A stretch of 64,000 nucleotides of DNA from Chrysoporthe austroafricana (lineage: Eukaryota; Ascomycota; Sordariomycetes; Diaporthales; Cryphonectriaceae). This document shows, in pieces, positions 54,153 through 64,000 of the stretch. The number at the start of each line of letters is the position of its first letter. The stretch's first letter is position 1. Where the stretch lies: assembly GCA_001051155.2 (NCBI GenBank), contig JYIP02000004.1, positions 3,156,383-3,220,382 on the forward strand, given 5' to 3'. The notes under the pieces are model-generated. The model ran no database searches, was not told where the DNA came from, and saw nothing but the letters and a program-made list of their open reading frames with translations. A program made the position numbers and the translations under genes.

Positions 54153-54524
54153 ATGTCCAATAACGTTGCCGATGTCGATCTCATCAATAACGATGCCGAC
54201 GTCGACCTCACCAATAACGATGCCGATGTCGACCTCACTAATAACGTTGCCGATGTCGATCTCCTGCGAAATTTGCAGCGCCAGATCGATGCGGCGATTG
54301 AGGACGCGCTGCAGAGGCGGCGGAACGTTGAAGGCATCGCGAATGAGCTGCTCGAGCTCGGCTCTCCCGAATACCACCGCACCGTGGAGGACTTGGGGAT
54401 GATAGATCAATTTATCATGGAAATGAGGATGATGCACGTCGATGTGGGCATCAAAATCCTGCGTTGCCGAAGGGAGGATGGCTCATGCAAATGCAATGTC
54501 ACAGGAGGCCTAGATGGCCCTTGA
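54153..54524 (+). CDS. Small protein with four N-terminal 9-residue repeats
   Basis: Single-exon candidate for 123 residues, with ATG in good context (CACGATG). After MS come four 9-residue units: NNVADVDLI, NNDADVDLT, NNDADVDLT and NNVADVDLL. The rest is helical and charged (RNLQRQIDAAIEDALQRRRN, VEGIANELLELGSPEYHRTV, MIDQFIMEMRMMHVDVG) and ends with CRREDGSCKCNVTGGLDGP. No signal peptide or membrane segment. The Asp-rich repeats could be a calcium-binding or oligomerising element, but this is conjecture. I recognise no family. Codon usage in the repeats (GAT/GAC alternation) suggests selection on the peptide, because third-position differences outnumber amino-acid changes. Confidence 0.45.
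   Translation: MSNNVADVDLINNDADVDLTNNDADVDLTNNVADVDLLRNLQRQIDAAIEDALQRRRNVEGIANELLELGSPEYHRTVEDLGMIDQFIMEMRMMHVDVGIKILRCRREDGSCKCNVTGGLDGP
54159..54266 (+). repeat. Four 27-bp tandem repeats
   Basis: In-frame units at 54159-54185, 54186-54212, 54213-54239 and 54240-54266, each beginning AATAAC. Units 1 and 4 share GTT GCC, units 2 and 3 GAT GCC. A minisatellite of this kind is likely to vary in length among strains. Confidence 0.85.
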
Positions 54525-55897
54525 GGCAGGTCCTTAAGGGTCCCTCGGCCTGTTCGCTGATCGGTGGATATGCTCCGGCAGTTTACATGCTTTTAGGTAC
54601 GTACGGTATCTGGGTAGGCAATCCAGAACTGGAGAATTTCTATCTCGTCTATGATTCGGATTCCGAAAATCAATTTCTTATCTTGCATCACTATTCGCCC
54701 GCTTGAGTAAATCTGGGCACTTGAGAAGTCTGATCATGTGAAGTCTTGGTTTCAACGTGGAGCAGAAGTAAAATGTCTATGGGCTCAATTTTATGCCCGA
54801 ATTGTGAAGGCCTACGTTATACATTGTACAACGGGCGATAATATTTATCCATTAGAGTGAGTTATGCCTTGGTACAATTGGAATTCGCAATCTGTCTAGA
54901 AAGCGCCGCCAGTTCAGCATGTGATTTTACGGGCAGCTTGAAAGTCCAAGTCTCTTACTCCGCGACAACAGAACTTTAATTTGCTGGACGTGTAGACAAG
55001 CTTGATATTTTTATTTCACGATGCCTTGTGTATTGAGGCCCATACCCATTGATCTATTCACCCATCATGGATTTGTGCTCTGTGAGTTGTCTTCGGTCAT
55101 CATCTTCGTAAGCAGTCAATTCCCATCTCATAAATAGCCTTCCATGATTTTGACTATTACTTCCCCTTACCAAGGTCGTAAAAAGTCGCCCAAATAACCA
55201 GTAGGAAAGTGGCATACAATAGTCGTATTACTTGAGCACCTGATCCAAGTTGCGGAAGAGCATTACGAGAAATTGTAAAGCCAAGGCGTTGAGGCGCTCT
55301 CAGCTCAAGCCTCTGGTGGCTTGCCATGGCCCTGACTAGATGTGAAAATTTCGATTTTTTTTTCAATGAGTCGGTTCGTGTCCCGGGCACGGCCGCAAGA
55401 ACCGCTGCAGTTAAGCGCGTACAATTTGATGCATCGGCTGGATCCAGCGGACTATTATAGTATGTTCTGGCCTAGACGAGCGGGAAGTAGTTGTCGGCAA
55501 CTCCTGGCTTGCGGCAATAGCGTCGGGGACACGAGGTATACTAGCTCTCTACGTACGAGTCAGCCCGTCTGTGTTCCTGAGCTACTGTATTTTAGACAAG
55601 GATAACTCCTAGCTATCACATATCGCTTCGTCCCCCTCCCAGTTGGGTTGTTTCGTCAGCCGCTATGGCTTCGGTCTTGCCAAGCTGAAGTCGGCTGAGG
55701 GCCTGGAGTAAGCCAAGCTGTATCTCTAGCCCTAGAGGACGGCAGGATCTAATTTCCTCGCCCGTAGCCGCGAGAAGGCTAGAGCTGAACTTAGGCACGA
55801 TGCCGAGCATATAATACTCCATTCTGGCCCATGAAGTCTGCAGCATGGCACGGGCAAGAATCATTCAGTGTTGCTTCAGGAAGAGGAACCGGACAAG
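54525..55897. other. AT-richer intergenic region
   Basis: About 1.4 kb without a supportable gene. A minus-strand frame at about 55157-55327 (MASHQRLELRAPQRLG... with a hydrophobic LLYATFLLVIWATF segment) was considered but lacks support. The right end holds the promoter of the PAN-domain gene. Confidence 0.4.
55810..55815 (+). promoter_or_regulatory. TATA-like element of the PAN-domain gene
   Basis: TATAAT lies 83 bp upstream of the ATG at 55898, a plausible core promoter position. Confidence 0.3.
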
Positions 55898-58251
55898 ATG
55901 AATCTCGGCCAGCTTATCTCCACTCTAACAACTGCCGTCGAGGTTTATATCGCCGCACGGGCGACGTCGACCACGACGAGTTCGCTCGCAAGGACGACAT
56001 CGACGACGGTCACGACCCACCCTGCCAGCCTCACTACCCTGTACTCGACTTCCACAGTCTGTAAGTATTCATTCTCGCTTTGGCCCCTGTGGCGAAGCCG
56101 TTCATTGAGCTCAGCTGACCCCTCGTACAGACTCGACTTCAACACACACCACAACAACCTGCGCGTCATACCTTCGCAATGTCTGTGTCAAGTCGACGAC
56201 GGTGGTGGTGACGACAACTGTTCCCGTCTCGACAGTGACTCGTGCGTACACGACAGAGACTCTCACGACAACCACGAAGAGTAGCAGCGTCTCGAGCAAA
56301 GCGTCTTCGTCGACGTCCACGAGTTCAAAGACAAGTAGCAAGGCCTCTACCTCTTCGACAACTTCTCACTCTTCTTCAGCAACAACGTCAAGTGCAAAGT
56401 CTTCTTCTACCACATCTTCAGGAACTTCTTCTAGCAAATCCTCAACAACATCTTCATCCTCTGGAAAATCTACAGCAACGACGTCGAGTGGAAAATCTTC
56501 AACGGTTTCATCCACGTCTAGCAAATCATCAACGGTTTCCTCTTCGTCTAGCAAGTCTTCAACGGCTTCCTCCTCGCCTAGCAAATCTTCAACAGCTTCC
56601 TCTTCATCTGGCAAATCCTCAACAACTTCTTCGTCATCTGGGAAATCTTCAACAACTTCATCAGCAAAAACTTCGAGCGCGACACTAACACCATCTTCTT
56701 CCTCAACCCCTGCGACGTCGAGCAGCAAGTCCTCGACTTCACCTTCGACACTTCCCGTTTCATCTTCAACCTCTGTTAAGTCCTCGTCAGGACTGCCGTC
56801 AAGCAGCACATCCTCCACTGTCTCCGCGCCGTCTTCTTCGGTAAGCAACAGTCAGCAGAAGTCATCTACGGCATCTTCTTCAGGCGCAGCTTCAACATCG
56901 TCCTCTTTGATTGTTCAGTCTTCTTCGCTTTCGACCGCCTTACCTACAAGCTCCACAATGTCTGTGAGTTCCGGGGCACAGAGCAGCAGCAGCAGCCCAG
57001 CTCTATCATCGACCGGATCGACGTCTACTGCCTCCGTCCAGTCCACGGTGTCGAGCTCTTCGACAACCGGACAATCTGTCACACCTTCGAGCTCATTGGC
57101 ATCCAGCTCTTCAGATCTGGCATCCAGCAGCACCACCAGCACCACCAGCAGCAGTCAATTTTCAAGCTCCCTAACCACACCAGCCTCGATAACCACGCTC
57201 GTCAGCTCGATCTCGGCCAGCTCATCTACCGTGCCCGCCTCTGTTGTCCAGCCTAGCTGCGGCTTTGTCGGCTACGACACTGGAGTGAACATTGGATACT
57301 ACTCAGACGCGACTTCGGCCACCTACGCCGGATGTCTGGCCCTGTGCAATGCCAACGCCCAGTGTCTGAGCTTCTCCCTGACATCGACGCCCGCATGCAT
57401 CCTGTACAGCACTACGGTAGAGACCAGCGGCGACGTCGCGTATGCTGGCAGCGGGAACACCTTCTACGATGCCGGCGGCGTGTGCCCCAGTACCTCCAGC
57501 TCCTCGTCCTCGACACCCACGTCCACCAGCGCCAGCCTGACCTCGTCCACGTCGACCATCCTGCCGACGCCCACATGCACCGGTTTCACGGGCTGGGGCT
57601 CCGGTCCGGACATCGGCTACTACGCCAGCATCACCACCTGGGGTGCATGCGACAACATGTGCCTGGCCAACACGGCCTGCATGAGCTTCGCGTACTCCTC
57701 TAGTCTCTCCGTATGCATTCTGTACAACACTACGGTCGAGAACAGCGGCGACGTCGCCGATGCGTCGTCCCCGTACACGTTCTACGACCAAGGCGGCGCA
57801 TGTCCGACCACCTCCACCACGGCCTCGTCGACATCGTCTACGAGCAGCGCGACGCCGACCGCGACGGGGGCGTTTCAGTTCGTAAGTAACCCCCCCAACC
57901 TAAGCCCCTTACTCCCGTGAGTCCACATGTCGCTGACCTTTTCCCCCTCCCTAGTGCGGTTCTGGCTACACCGCTTACAACGTGAGCAACCCCCAGTCCG
58001 GCTACGTGGGCTGCAACGCCACCTATCCGTACTCGACTTGTGCCCAGGACGTCGATGGGAACGCCTACTGCAATCTCTGTGGCTCGTGCAACAACGCCAG
58101 CTCGTGCACCTCGAACGCGGACTGCACCGCCGCGCACGGCGCCGGCTGGGGATGCATCTCGGGCTCTGCGTGTTCCACCGGAGGTGCGCCTGTGTGCTTG
58201 TACATGCTGGCGGGTGGATCGGCCTATGGGTGCTATGCGGAACCCTTCTAG
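55898..58251 (+). CDS. Ser/Thr-rich mucin-like surface protein with two PAN/Apple domains
   Basis: Three-exon gene for 736 residues: exons 55898-56060, 56131-57881 and 57955-58251; introns of 70 and 73 bp with GTAAGT donors. Residues about 55-425 are an almost pure Ser/Thr/Ala stretch, expected to be heavily O-glycosylated, with degenerate repeats of the type SKSSTASSS (about 56430-56690). Two PAN/Apple-like domains follow: about 430-505 (CGFVGYDTGVNIGYY... CILYSTTVETSGDVA... FYDAGGVCP) and about 535-610 (CTGFTGWGSGPDIGYY ... FYDQGGACP), clearly a tandem duplication. Exon 3 is a separate Cys-rich module with 12 Cys in 98 residues. The overall form is that of a secreted or wall-bound adhesin-like protein. 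However, the start MNLGQLISTLTTAVEVYIAA is not a convincing signal peptide, so an upstream exon may be missing or the protein may have decayed. No GPI signal is visible. Confidence 0.78.
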
Positions 58252-58929
58252 GGGAACGGAGTCAAGGTATTCTTCTGAGTTCTCTCCATGTCTTCAGCAT
58301 TGTCTATCTGGTATAAAGCAAGGAAAGAAAAAAAAAAGCCGAAAGAAAGAAAGGTATTCTTACCCAGCACAAGAGGCGCCCGGACCTTACTTCTGAATTT
58401 AGGGGCATGATAAACATCACAGCCCGATATTAGTAATGTAAATAGTATCAATATGACTACTCTTCCAGCTAAACCACGAGAAGGCAGCCCTGAGCTTCAA
58501 CGGAACCCGCAAGCCCAACGTCACGAAAAGAAAGGCGAACCATCCCACCGCCAGGTACTGGGCGTAACTATGAATATTCCAACCTATATTATGCTTTACC
58601 TGGAAAGGCAACGGGGGTGACAAATTATAAAGGCAGATCAGAGGCTTGTGGGCCGATGTGGACGCGGTGAACGCAGCGCCCGGCGTCTTGTTGAGACTCG
58701 GACCAAGAGGCCAAGAACGACAATTTGGCTTGGCCCTGCCGCTGATCAAACTGTGTGTTCGTAGCTCGACAGGAACAAACATGGTTCCAAGGAGATGATC
58801 TGATGCTTTGAATGAAGATATACATATGTGTTGCACCTGTCTCTGTGCATGGGTATACACACTCTGTCCCAAGCATGATCTGGCGGAAGCGCATTCAGCA
58901 ATGAGCGTTCTTCAAACCCGAGTCTCATT
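58252..58929. other. Convergent 3' region
   Basis: Between the PAN-domain gene and the minus-strand P450. An A/G-rich tract is at about 58318-58352. No gene is supportable. Confidence 0.45.
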
Positions 58930-60668
58930 CTACTGTTTCTTCGAAATGTAAACCTCCAAACCAGATTGCACAACAAAGAAAGTGGCGTGAGCCTCGAGTT
59001 CTCGATCCGGATGGAGCAGCTCTAAATTGAAGTCACGCAGTATCCGAGGGACGACCTTGTTGATCTCGAGGAGGGCCAAATTGCGGCCGATGCAGAGGTG
59101 ACTGCCACCGCCGAACTGGAGGGAGGGGTGTATATGTTAGCCTTGCTCATCCTTCTCGACTTGGACGTAACAAATGTACCTACCTGGAACATATACCTCT
59201 CCATCCTCTTAGCATCCTCCGCATCGCCCAGCCACCGTTCCGGCCTATAGACATCCGCGTCCTCCCCAAACGTGGGGCGGTCTCGGTGCAACACCCACCC
59301 ATTCACAGCGATCGTGACGCCGCCGGGGAAGAAGTGCCCGTCGAGCTCCGCGCCCTCGGGCGGCACGACGCGTGTGATGTTGAGCCCGACGGCGGGACTC
59401 ACGCGCATCGCCTCCTTGAGGCACGCCTGGAAGTAGTGCAAGTTCTGGGCCTCGTTCCATGAGATATTGCCATTGGCGGGGATTGTGCCCTCCGCGACGG
59501 CTTCCTTCATCTCGGTCTGGATCTGGGCGTAGACTCGGGGGTCGGAGAGGACGTGCCAGAAGAAGGACTGCATTGTCGAGGCGGTCGAGTCGGAGCCGGC
59601 GAAGCTGTCGAACTCGTCAGTGGGACCGGACGGACGTACGGGCTCAGGAACCCCGGAGAAGACTTACATCGCACCATGCGCAACGGCAAACACGTCGCCC
59701 TCGCTAAAACGCTGTGGATCCTTCAGGTGGCCCTTGATCAAGCTGGCTAGCAGATCCTGCCTCCCATCACCACCCCTCCACCTGCCCTCGCTCTCCTTGT
59801 GAAACGGTTTCCTCCGCTCTAACTCCTCCAGCGCCATACGCGTGATCAAGGCATTTTTCGTATTCATGGTCGGGACCAACTTGCGCAGGGGGTTTCTGCG
59901 CCCGAAGTGATCCATAAATGGAACCTGGCCCACGATCCCATTGTACCTCTGCATCTCATCAATGGTATGAATTGCGCCGTCAACATCCTTGCCCTGGTCC
60001 AGGAAGCCGAAGCTCCGGCTGAACGCCACCTCGCCGAGCACGTCGAAGGCGAACCAGTGCAGCCAGTTGCCCAGATCGACGACGAGCCGCTCGAGGCCGG
60101 ACGTCGACCCGGGCCCCGAGGCCATAGCGTCCATCTTGTGCATGAGCACCTCGATGGTGTCGTCGATGAAGGGGGACAACTGCTGCATCGCGGCCATGCT
60201 GTAGGGGACATTGGCGACCTTCTTCTTCTGCGCGTGGACGTCCTCGCGGTACTCGGTGAAGATGTCAGGGTTCTCGGGCGGTGGGAACACGCCGTAGAAC
60301 TTGGTCTTGTAGAAGCGCTTGCCTGCGGACAAGACGGTCCGGGCGGCTTCCGGGGATGAGATGGACACCTCGTTCGGTGCAATGCGGACTACGGGCCCGT
60401 ACTTGCGGTGGATCTTGATATGGTCATGGTGCGTCTGTGTTGAGGCTGTGGAGATCACTTTCCAGAGTCTAGTGTACGAGGCGAGCCACGGGCCGGGATA
60501 CTTGCGCACGGGATAGGCGTACTTCCTGTAGATGGCGCGGACGACGACAGCAGCAGGAATGACCACGAACCACCAGCGGAGGAGGAAGGGGAGGATGCCG
60601 TTGATGAAGGCTCTGGTGGGAGAGATCGTCCCGCCCTCGGCCTCAAGTCTGTCTGCTGGCACTGCCAT
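58930..60668 (-). CDS. Cytochrome P450 (pisatin demethylase/benzoate hydroxylase-like)
   Basis: Three-exon gene for 535 residues: exons 60668-59668, 59604-59184 and 59115-58930; introns of 63 and 68 bp. N-terminal anchor at about 20-42 (FLLRWWFVVIPAAVVVRAIY), hinge VRKYPGPWLASYTRLWKVIS, the KYGPVVRIAPNEVSIS block and FYKTKFYGVFPPPENPDIF are typical of the fungal P450s annotated as pisatin demethylase-like. The I-helix oxygen motif AIFAGSDSTAS spans the first splice junction, which supports that junction. ExxR is KEAMR (LKEAMRVSPAVG), the meander motif is YRPERWL, and the haem loop FGGGSHLCIGRNLA starts exon 3, with axial Cys at about 482. All motifs are intact. The true substrate is unknown. 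The start MAVPADRLEAEGG was chosen over a longer frame that starts upstream with an ATG in poor context. Confidence 0.9.
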
Positions 60669-62352
60669 GTTGATATGGTGTGTCTTGAACTTTCGAAGCA
60701 ACACAGGTGTTGAGCCTTGTGTGTGCCGGGCAAACCTTACGTGTTCGTTGGAACCGCTGCAATGATAGATTCTCAAGACCAGAGGGTATCACAACTCGAT
60801 GCAATAGCTTCCTACTTAGGAGAGCCGGACAGGCCTTTTATGGGGAGGCGGCCACCCTTCGCTCGCCCGGAGCGGCAAACCGGCTGATACTCGCCCCCGG
60901 AATGAAACATCCTCGTCTTTGTCAAGGTGAAGTAATCACGGCGAGCATATACAATAGGGGCCCCCCTCGACGCTCGTCCAGTAGGATCGGCGCATCTGAG
61001 CTGCCGGGAGGGTTCAGCCAGATTGCTATAAGCTTCTTGCATATGCGAGCGTTGGGCTCGGGCCCCCTCCTGGTGGGATCAGGGTTTCTTGCCCACCTGG
61101 GGACTGATGCATGTCAATCCCTCCTCGTGATGATCCCGCGAGACACTTGTCGTCGTGGATCCTGCCCTGAAGGCCTAGAGTAGAACCTCGGCCAACCAAG
61201 TATCTGCCGAGGGTCTTCCGGTTGATCCTGATGGAGAGCTAAGGGGAGACTTGGAGCCGGGCTGCGGAGAAGTCGTGGAGAGAAATACGCTTAGACCGCC
61301 CAGCCGCCCAGTCGTGTGGCAGCACTCCAAGGCTTGTGAGGCGGTGGGCAGAAATGACCACCGAATCCGACGAGGCTCTGAATATTAGCATCAGCTTCCA
61401 AGATACCAAGCCTTCTTAGCCTCTAGGGGTCGGGTCTCTGATACGTGCCGCGAGCCTAAAAGAGGCGCTGTCGTGTCGACCAGAGTACGCATTATTAGTT
61501 CTCGAACGAGGGAATCGAGCAGCCAACACAGCCCGGCTGGAGCCAAGATCAAGACCACATCTGTGTTGTCACAAGTGGGACAGGACAGCCAGATCGTATA
61601 ACCCCTATCGTCAGGTCGGCTCTGTATCAATGCTTCAGCTTGGGCCCTAGATCTCCGAATAGGCTGCTGGATCCTGACAGGAGTAGTCAAGGGCCGTATG
61701 GCCCCACGCCTCGTATAAGCGTCGCCCCAGCACAAGGAACATGGCTCCAAGTCCGCGTTGTAGCCGAGCATCGACCTCCCTCTCGCCTTGGCGGATATAA
61801 CTGCACGGCGTAGCCCGTGAGTGCTGGAGGGGGAAACGTTCCTCCGAATTGGCTGGCCACTGTCTCAGGGCTGCATCCGCGTCGTCACGTTCAGAAAAAA
61901 GCTGTGACCTCCGTGGACGTGCAGACGGGGTAACGACTCCCTTCGACTATCATGTACAGAGTCGGTACCATATTAGTTGCCGCTGTGATGGAGCTGTGAT
62001 GGAGCTGGACGCGTAAACTTCGGGTCATTCGTGCAAACAACGAAGACCATCGCCGCCAGTCAGAAGCTGGTGGTTAGTCATAACTGCCCCACCGTACCAC
62101 CCCAGGGCACCGCTCGGGACAGGCCGCCACAGCAGAGCTACTAAGCAGGTACTGGACACCAGCTCAGCACCGACACTACAGGTCCCGGCCGAGCGGCGCG
62201 CCCTGGTACTGCGACCTTGACATCACTGCAGTAGCATCCAGAAATTTTTGTCAGCAACCGCCTGCGCAACTTAGGCCACAGACGACGATACTTGGCTGCG
62301 CAACACCAGCTAACTCGCCACACTTTCTCCCCTCAGCACCCAGTCGCCGTCG
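60669..62352. other. Divergent intergenic region (P450 / ISA2)
   Basis: About 1.7 kb between divergent starts. A minus-strand frame at 61391-61771 is listed separately. The TTCCGGTTGATCCTG string near 61215-61230 is a chance likeness to a ribosomal RNA 5' end. A tandem GTGATGGAGCT duplication lies at about 61985-62006. Confidence 0.4.
61391..61771 (-). CDS. Weak candidate ORF with two CxxC pairs
   Basis: A 126-codon frame from ATG 61771. It has C-S-L-C and C-P-T-C pairs (EPCSLCWGDAYTRRG and IWLSCPTCDNTDVV) about 55 residues apart, which could form a zinc knuckle, followed by a hydrophobic LILAPAGLCWLLDSLV segment. I recognise no family, and the start context is average. Confidence 0.3.
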   Translation of the reverse strand: MLGYNADLEPCSLCWGDAYTRRGAIRPLTTPVRIQQPIRRSRAQAEALIQSRPDDRGYTIWLSCPTCDNTDVVLILAPAGLCWLLDSLVRELIMRTLVDTTAPLLGSRHVSETRPLEAKKAWYLGS

Positions 62353-63218
62353 ATGAACTGCACAAGCTCAGCCTCAGCAGCCAAGCTGTTCCTGCAGCTT
62401 GCGCCGCCAACATGCACCGCGCCGCCCATGCTTGACTTCCTGCTGCCCCGAGGTCGGGCTGTGGCCACTGCCTCCAGGAGAGCTCTCCGCAGCAGCACGA
62501 CGACAAGGACAGGATCGAGCAAGCTTCAAGGCGCTGCTACAAGAGTGCCATGGAGGACATCACATGGTGACCTGTATGGTTCGGGGGTGTTGCCAGCAGC
62601 AAGGCCCAGCACATCGCCCAGCTTGGCCAGGAGGTACACCCAGGCCGCCTACAACCCCCAGAAAGATGATGATGGCAACGAGATGAAGCTGGAGATCACG
62701 CCCAGGGCAGCCAAGGTTCGCATAGCCCCTCCTACCCCACTCAGCACCTTCTTTGAAGCAGCCTCGAGGATTCCCCACAGCTAACTTTACCCTGCCCTTA
62801 GCGCCTCTCCGACATCATGAAGAAAGATAGCAACCCCAATCTTGCCCTCCGGATCCAGGTCGAATCCGGCGGCTGCCACGGCTTCCAGTACCTGATGTCA
62901 CTTGTCACCCTCCCGTCCGCCCTGCCACCCAAACCAGCCGCAGGCGCCGAGCCGGCCGAGCACCCCGGCGAGGGCGCGTATTCGGGCGAGATCAGGGAGG
63001 ACGACACCATCTTCACGCACTCCAACGAGGAGGGAGACTCGGCGGCGGACCTGTCCGCACCAAAGATCATACTTGACCAGCCGTCGCTGGAGTTGCTGAA
63101 GGGGAGCAAGGTCGACTACACCATGGAGCTGATCGGGTCGCAGTTCAAGATCGTGGACAACCCGGCTGCGACGTCAAATTGTGGCTGCGGGAGCTCGTTC
63201 GACATCAAGGGGCTGTAG
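62353..63218 (+). CDS. ISA2: Mitochondrial iron-sulfur assembly protein ISA2
   Basis: Two-exon gene for 259 residues: exons 62353-62715 and 62802-63218, with an 86 bp intron placed exactly in the conserved ITPRAAK|RLSDIM junction. The first 100 residues are Arg/Ser/Ala-rich with no acidic cluster, a mitochondrial presequence plus a poorly conserved leader. The A-type (HesB/IscA) domain follows: NPNLALRIQVESGGCHGFQY with the first conserved Cys at about 146, an insertion of Pro/Ala/Glu-rich residues, then DQPSLELLKGSKVDY and the C-terminal NCGCGSSFDIKGL with Cys at about 248 and 250. These three Cys bind iron or a cluster. With Isa1 and Iba57, Isa2 makes 4Fe-4S clusters for aconitase and lipoate synthase-type enzymes. 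Translation might also begin at the internal ATG 62428. Confidence 0.93.
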
Positions 63219-63786
63219 GTTAGTTACGGCTGAGGGTAGGCCGGCGAGAATTGAGTGTGTGTAGGCGAATGGGCAGGAGCATATCCGATGGCGTCAAAGA
63301 TGATTATGTATTCTGCGCCGAGTTTCTGAGCGACTCTGCATAAAGATCATCAGGTGGTGGCGACACTGCACATGTAGCAACCTCTTGCAGAGCGGTAATT
63401 TTGGTGAACACCAAGACTGCTTCTTACCATAACCTGTATTGGTGGGCTTTGGGGGAGACGTCATGTACATATTATGGATCATTGTATGGACTGCACAAAA
63501 GAATACCATTGGCGTATGGTGACGAAGAGTACTAGACGAGATTACAAGCGAGTGTGGGCAGTGACGATCCGGTGATATTCTGACATGACCTTGATGCCGA
63601 GAGTGTTCTGTAGTAAAGAGACGGTGACCAGTCACACGAGGGTACATGGACAGAGGATGGAAATTAAGCCTCAAGGAAAGCAAGCAGACTTTTTCTCATT
63701 TAACGCCGTGCATCCATGCCAAGTACCATCCGTTCCCTTCTCAAGTTCACAAAGACCATTCGAAAAGCAACTCTATCGCCCACTTT
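63219..63786. other. Convergent 3' region
   Basis: Between ISA2 and RPL7 stops. No gene is supportable; it holds two 3' UTRs. Confidence 0.5.
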
Positions 63787-64000
63787 TTAGTTCATCTGGC
63801 GGATGAGGGCGTTGATGTTCTCCTCGCGGTTGCCCAGGTCACCACCCTCGATGAAGTGCTTGAACTTGCGGGGACGGAAGCCACCGTTGGGGTTGGACAG
63901 CTTGAAGGGCCACAGGAAGTTGGAAGCCTGCTTGAAGTTGGGGCCAACGGTGTAGATCTCGTGGATGAGATCCTCGATGCAGACAATGCCGTACTTGCCG
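63787..64000 (-). CDS. RPL7: 60S ribosomal protein L7 (uL30), 3' end only
   Basis: The C-terminal 71 codons of a ribosomal protein running off the right edge. The minus strand reads [20 protein letters not shown], then [20 protein letters not shown], then [20 protein letters not shown], and ends IRQMN at the stop 63787-63789. This is the highly conserved C-terminus of eukaryotic L7. Codon choice is strongly biased to C-ending codons (ATC, AAG, CGC), as expected for a highly expressed fungal gene, unlike the neighbouring accessory genes. Confidence 0.95.
   Translation of the reverse strand, partial: GKYGIVCIEDLIHEIYTVGPNFKQASNFLWPFKLSNPNGGFRPRKFKHFIEGGDLGNREENINALIRQMN

Noticed and set aside
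39215..60668. Secondary-metabolite gene cluster around the two P450s
   Set aside because: No polyketide synthase, NRPS, terpene cyclase, prenyltransferase or cluster regulator lies between or beside them, and they are 18 kb apart.
61213..61232. Likeness to the 5' end of small-subunit rRNA (CCGGTTGATCCTG)
   Set aside because: Only about 15 bases agree; the following bases do not fold or match rRNA, and no rRNA-like sequence continues.

Overview
The window is nuclear DNA of a filamentous ascomycete (Pezizomycotina, most likely a Sordariomycete). The evidence is short GT...AG introns of about 55-150 bp, GC-rich coding sequence, wide spacing between genes, and a gene set typical of these fungi: cdc27/APC3, an FHA-forkhead regulator, CLU1, DML1, ASE1, IRS4, a ferric reductase, P450s, DUF6536 and DUF2306 membrane proteins. 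I could not fix the genus. Exon boundaries were worked out by hand from splice motifs, reading phase and family conservation; no search was run.

Left part (1-38.5 kb) is a housekeeping region. In order: a possible edge exon (-), a DUF3605 protein (+), SND2/TMEM208 of the ER-targeting pathway (-), the anaphase-promoting complex subunit Cdc27 (+), an AhpC/TSA-like thioredoxin-fold protein (-), the misato/tubulin-like DML1 (+), an FHA-forkhead transcription factor (+), the clustered-mitochondria protein CLU1 (-), an 840-residue nuclear-looking protein of unknown function (+), a 5 kb gene-free stretch, a ferric reductase (+), the spindle midzone protein ASE1 (+) and the EH-domain protein IRS4 (+). 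Cdc27, the forkhead factor and Ase1 all belong to mitotic control; DML1, CLU1 and (further right) ISA2 are mitochondrial. The genes look independently transcribed.

Right part (39-61 kb) is more accessory. It is less gene-dense, has AT-richer patches, and holds two cytochrome P450s at its edges. Between them lie a three-exon 107-residue protein with an N-myristoylation motif (not visible as one open frame), a DUF6536 membrane protein whose frame is broken by two adjacent TGA codons exactly where a Gly-Trp-Arg motif is expected, a CorA-superfamily channel with GQN instead of GMN, a DUF2306 membrane protein, a second candidate myristoylated/palmitoylated mini-protein, a small protein opening with four 9-residue repeats, and a Ser/Thr-rich mucin-like protein with two PAN/Apple domains and a Cys-rich tail. 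The window closes with two conserved genes, ISA2 (+) and the 3' end of RPL7 (-).

No rRNA, tRNA, CRISPR array or intact transposon was seen. The most interesting items are the two N-myristoyl mini-genes, the double-nonsense DUF6536 gene, the 27-bp repeat gene, the CDK-site and 10-residue repeat arrays in ASE1, and an upstream ORF whose stop overlaps the IRS4 start codon.
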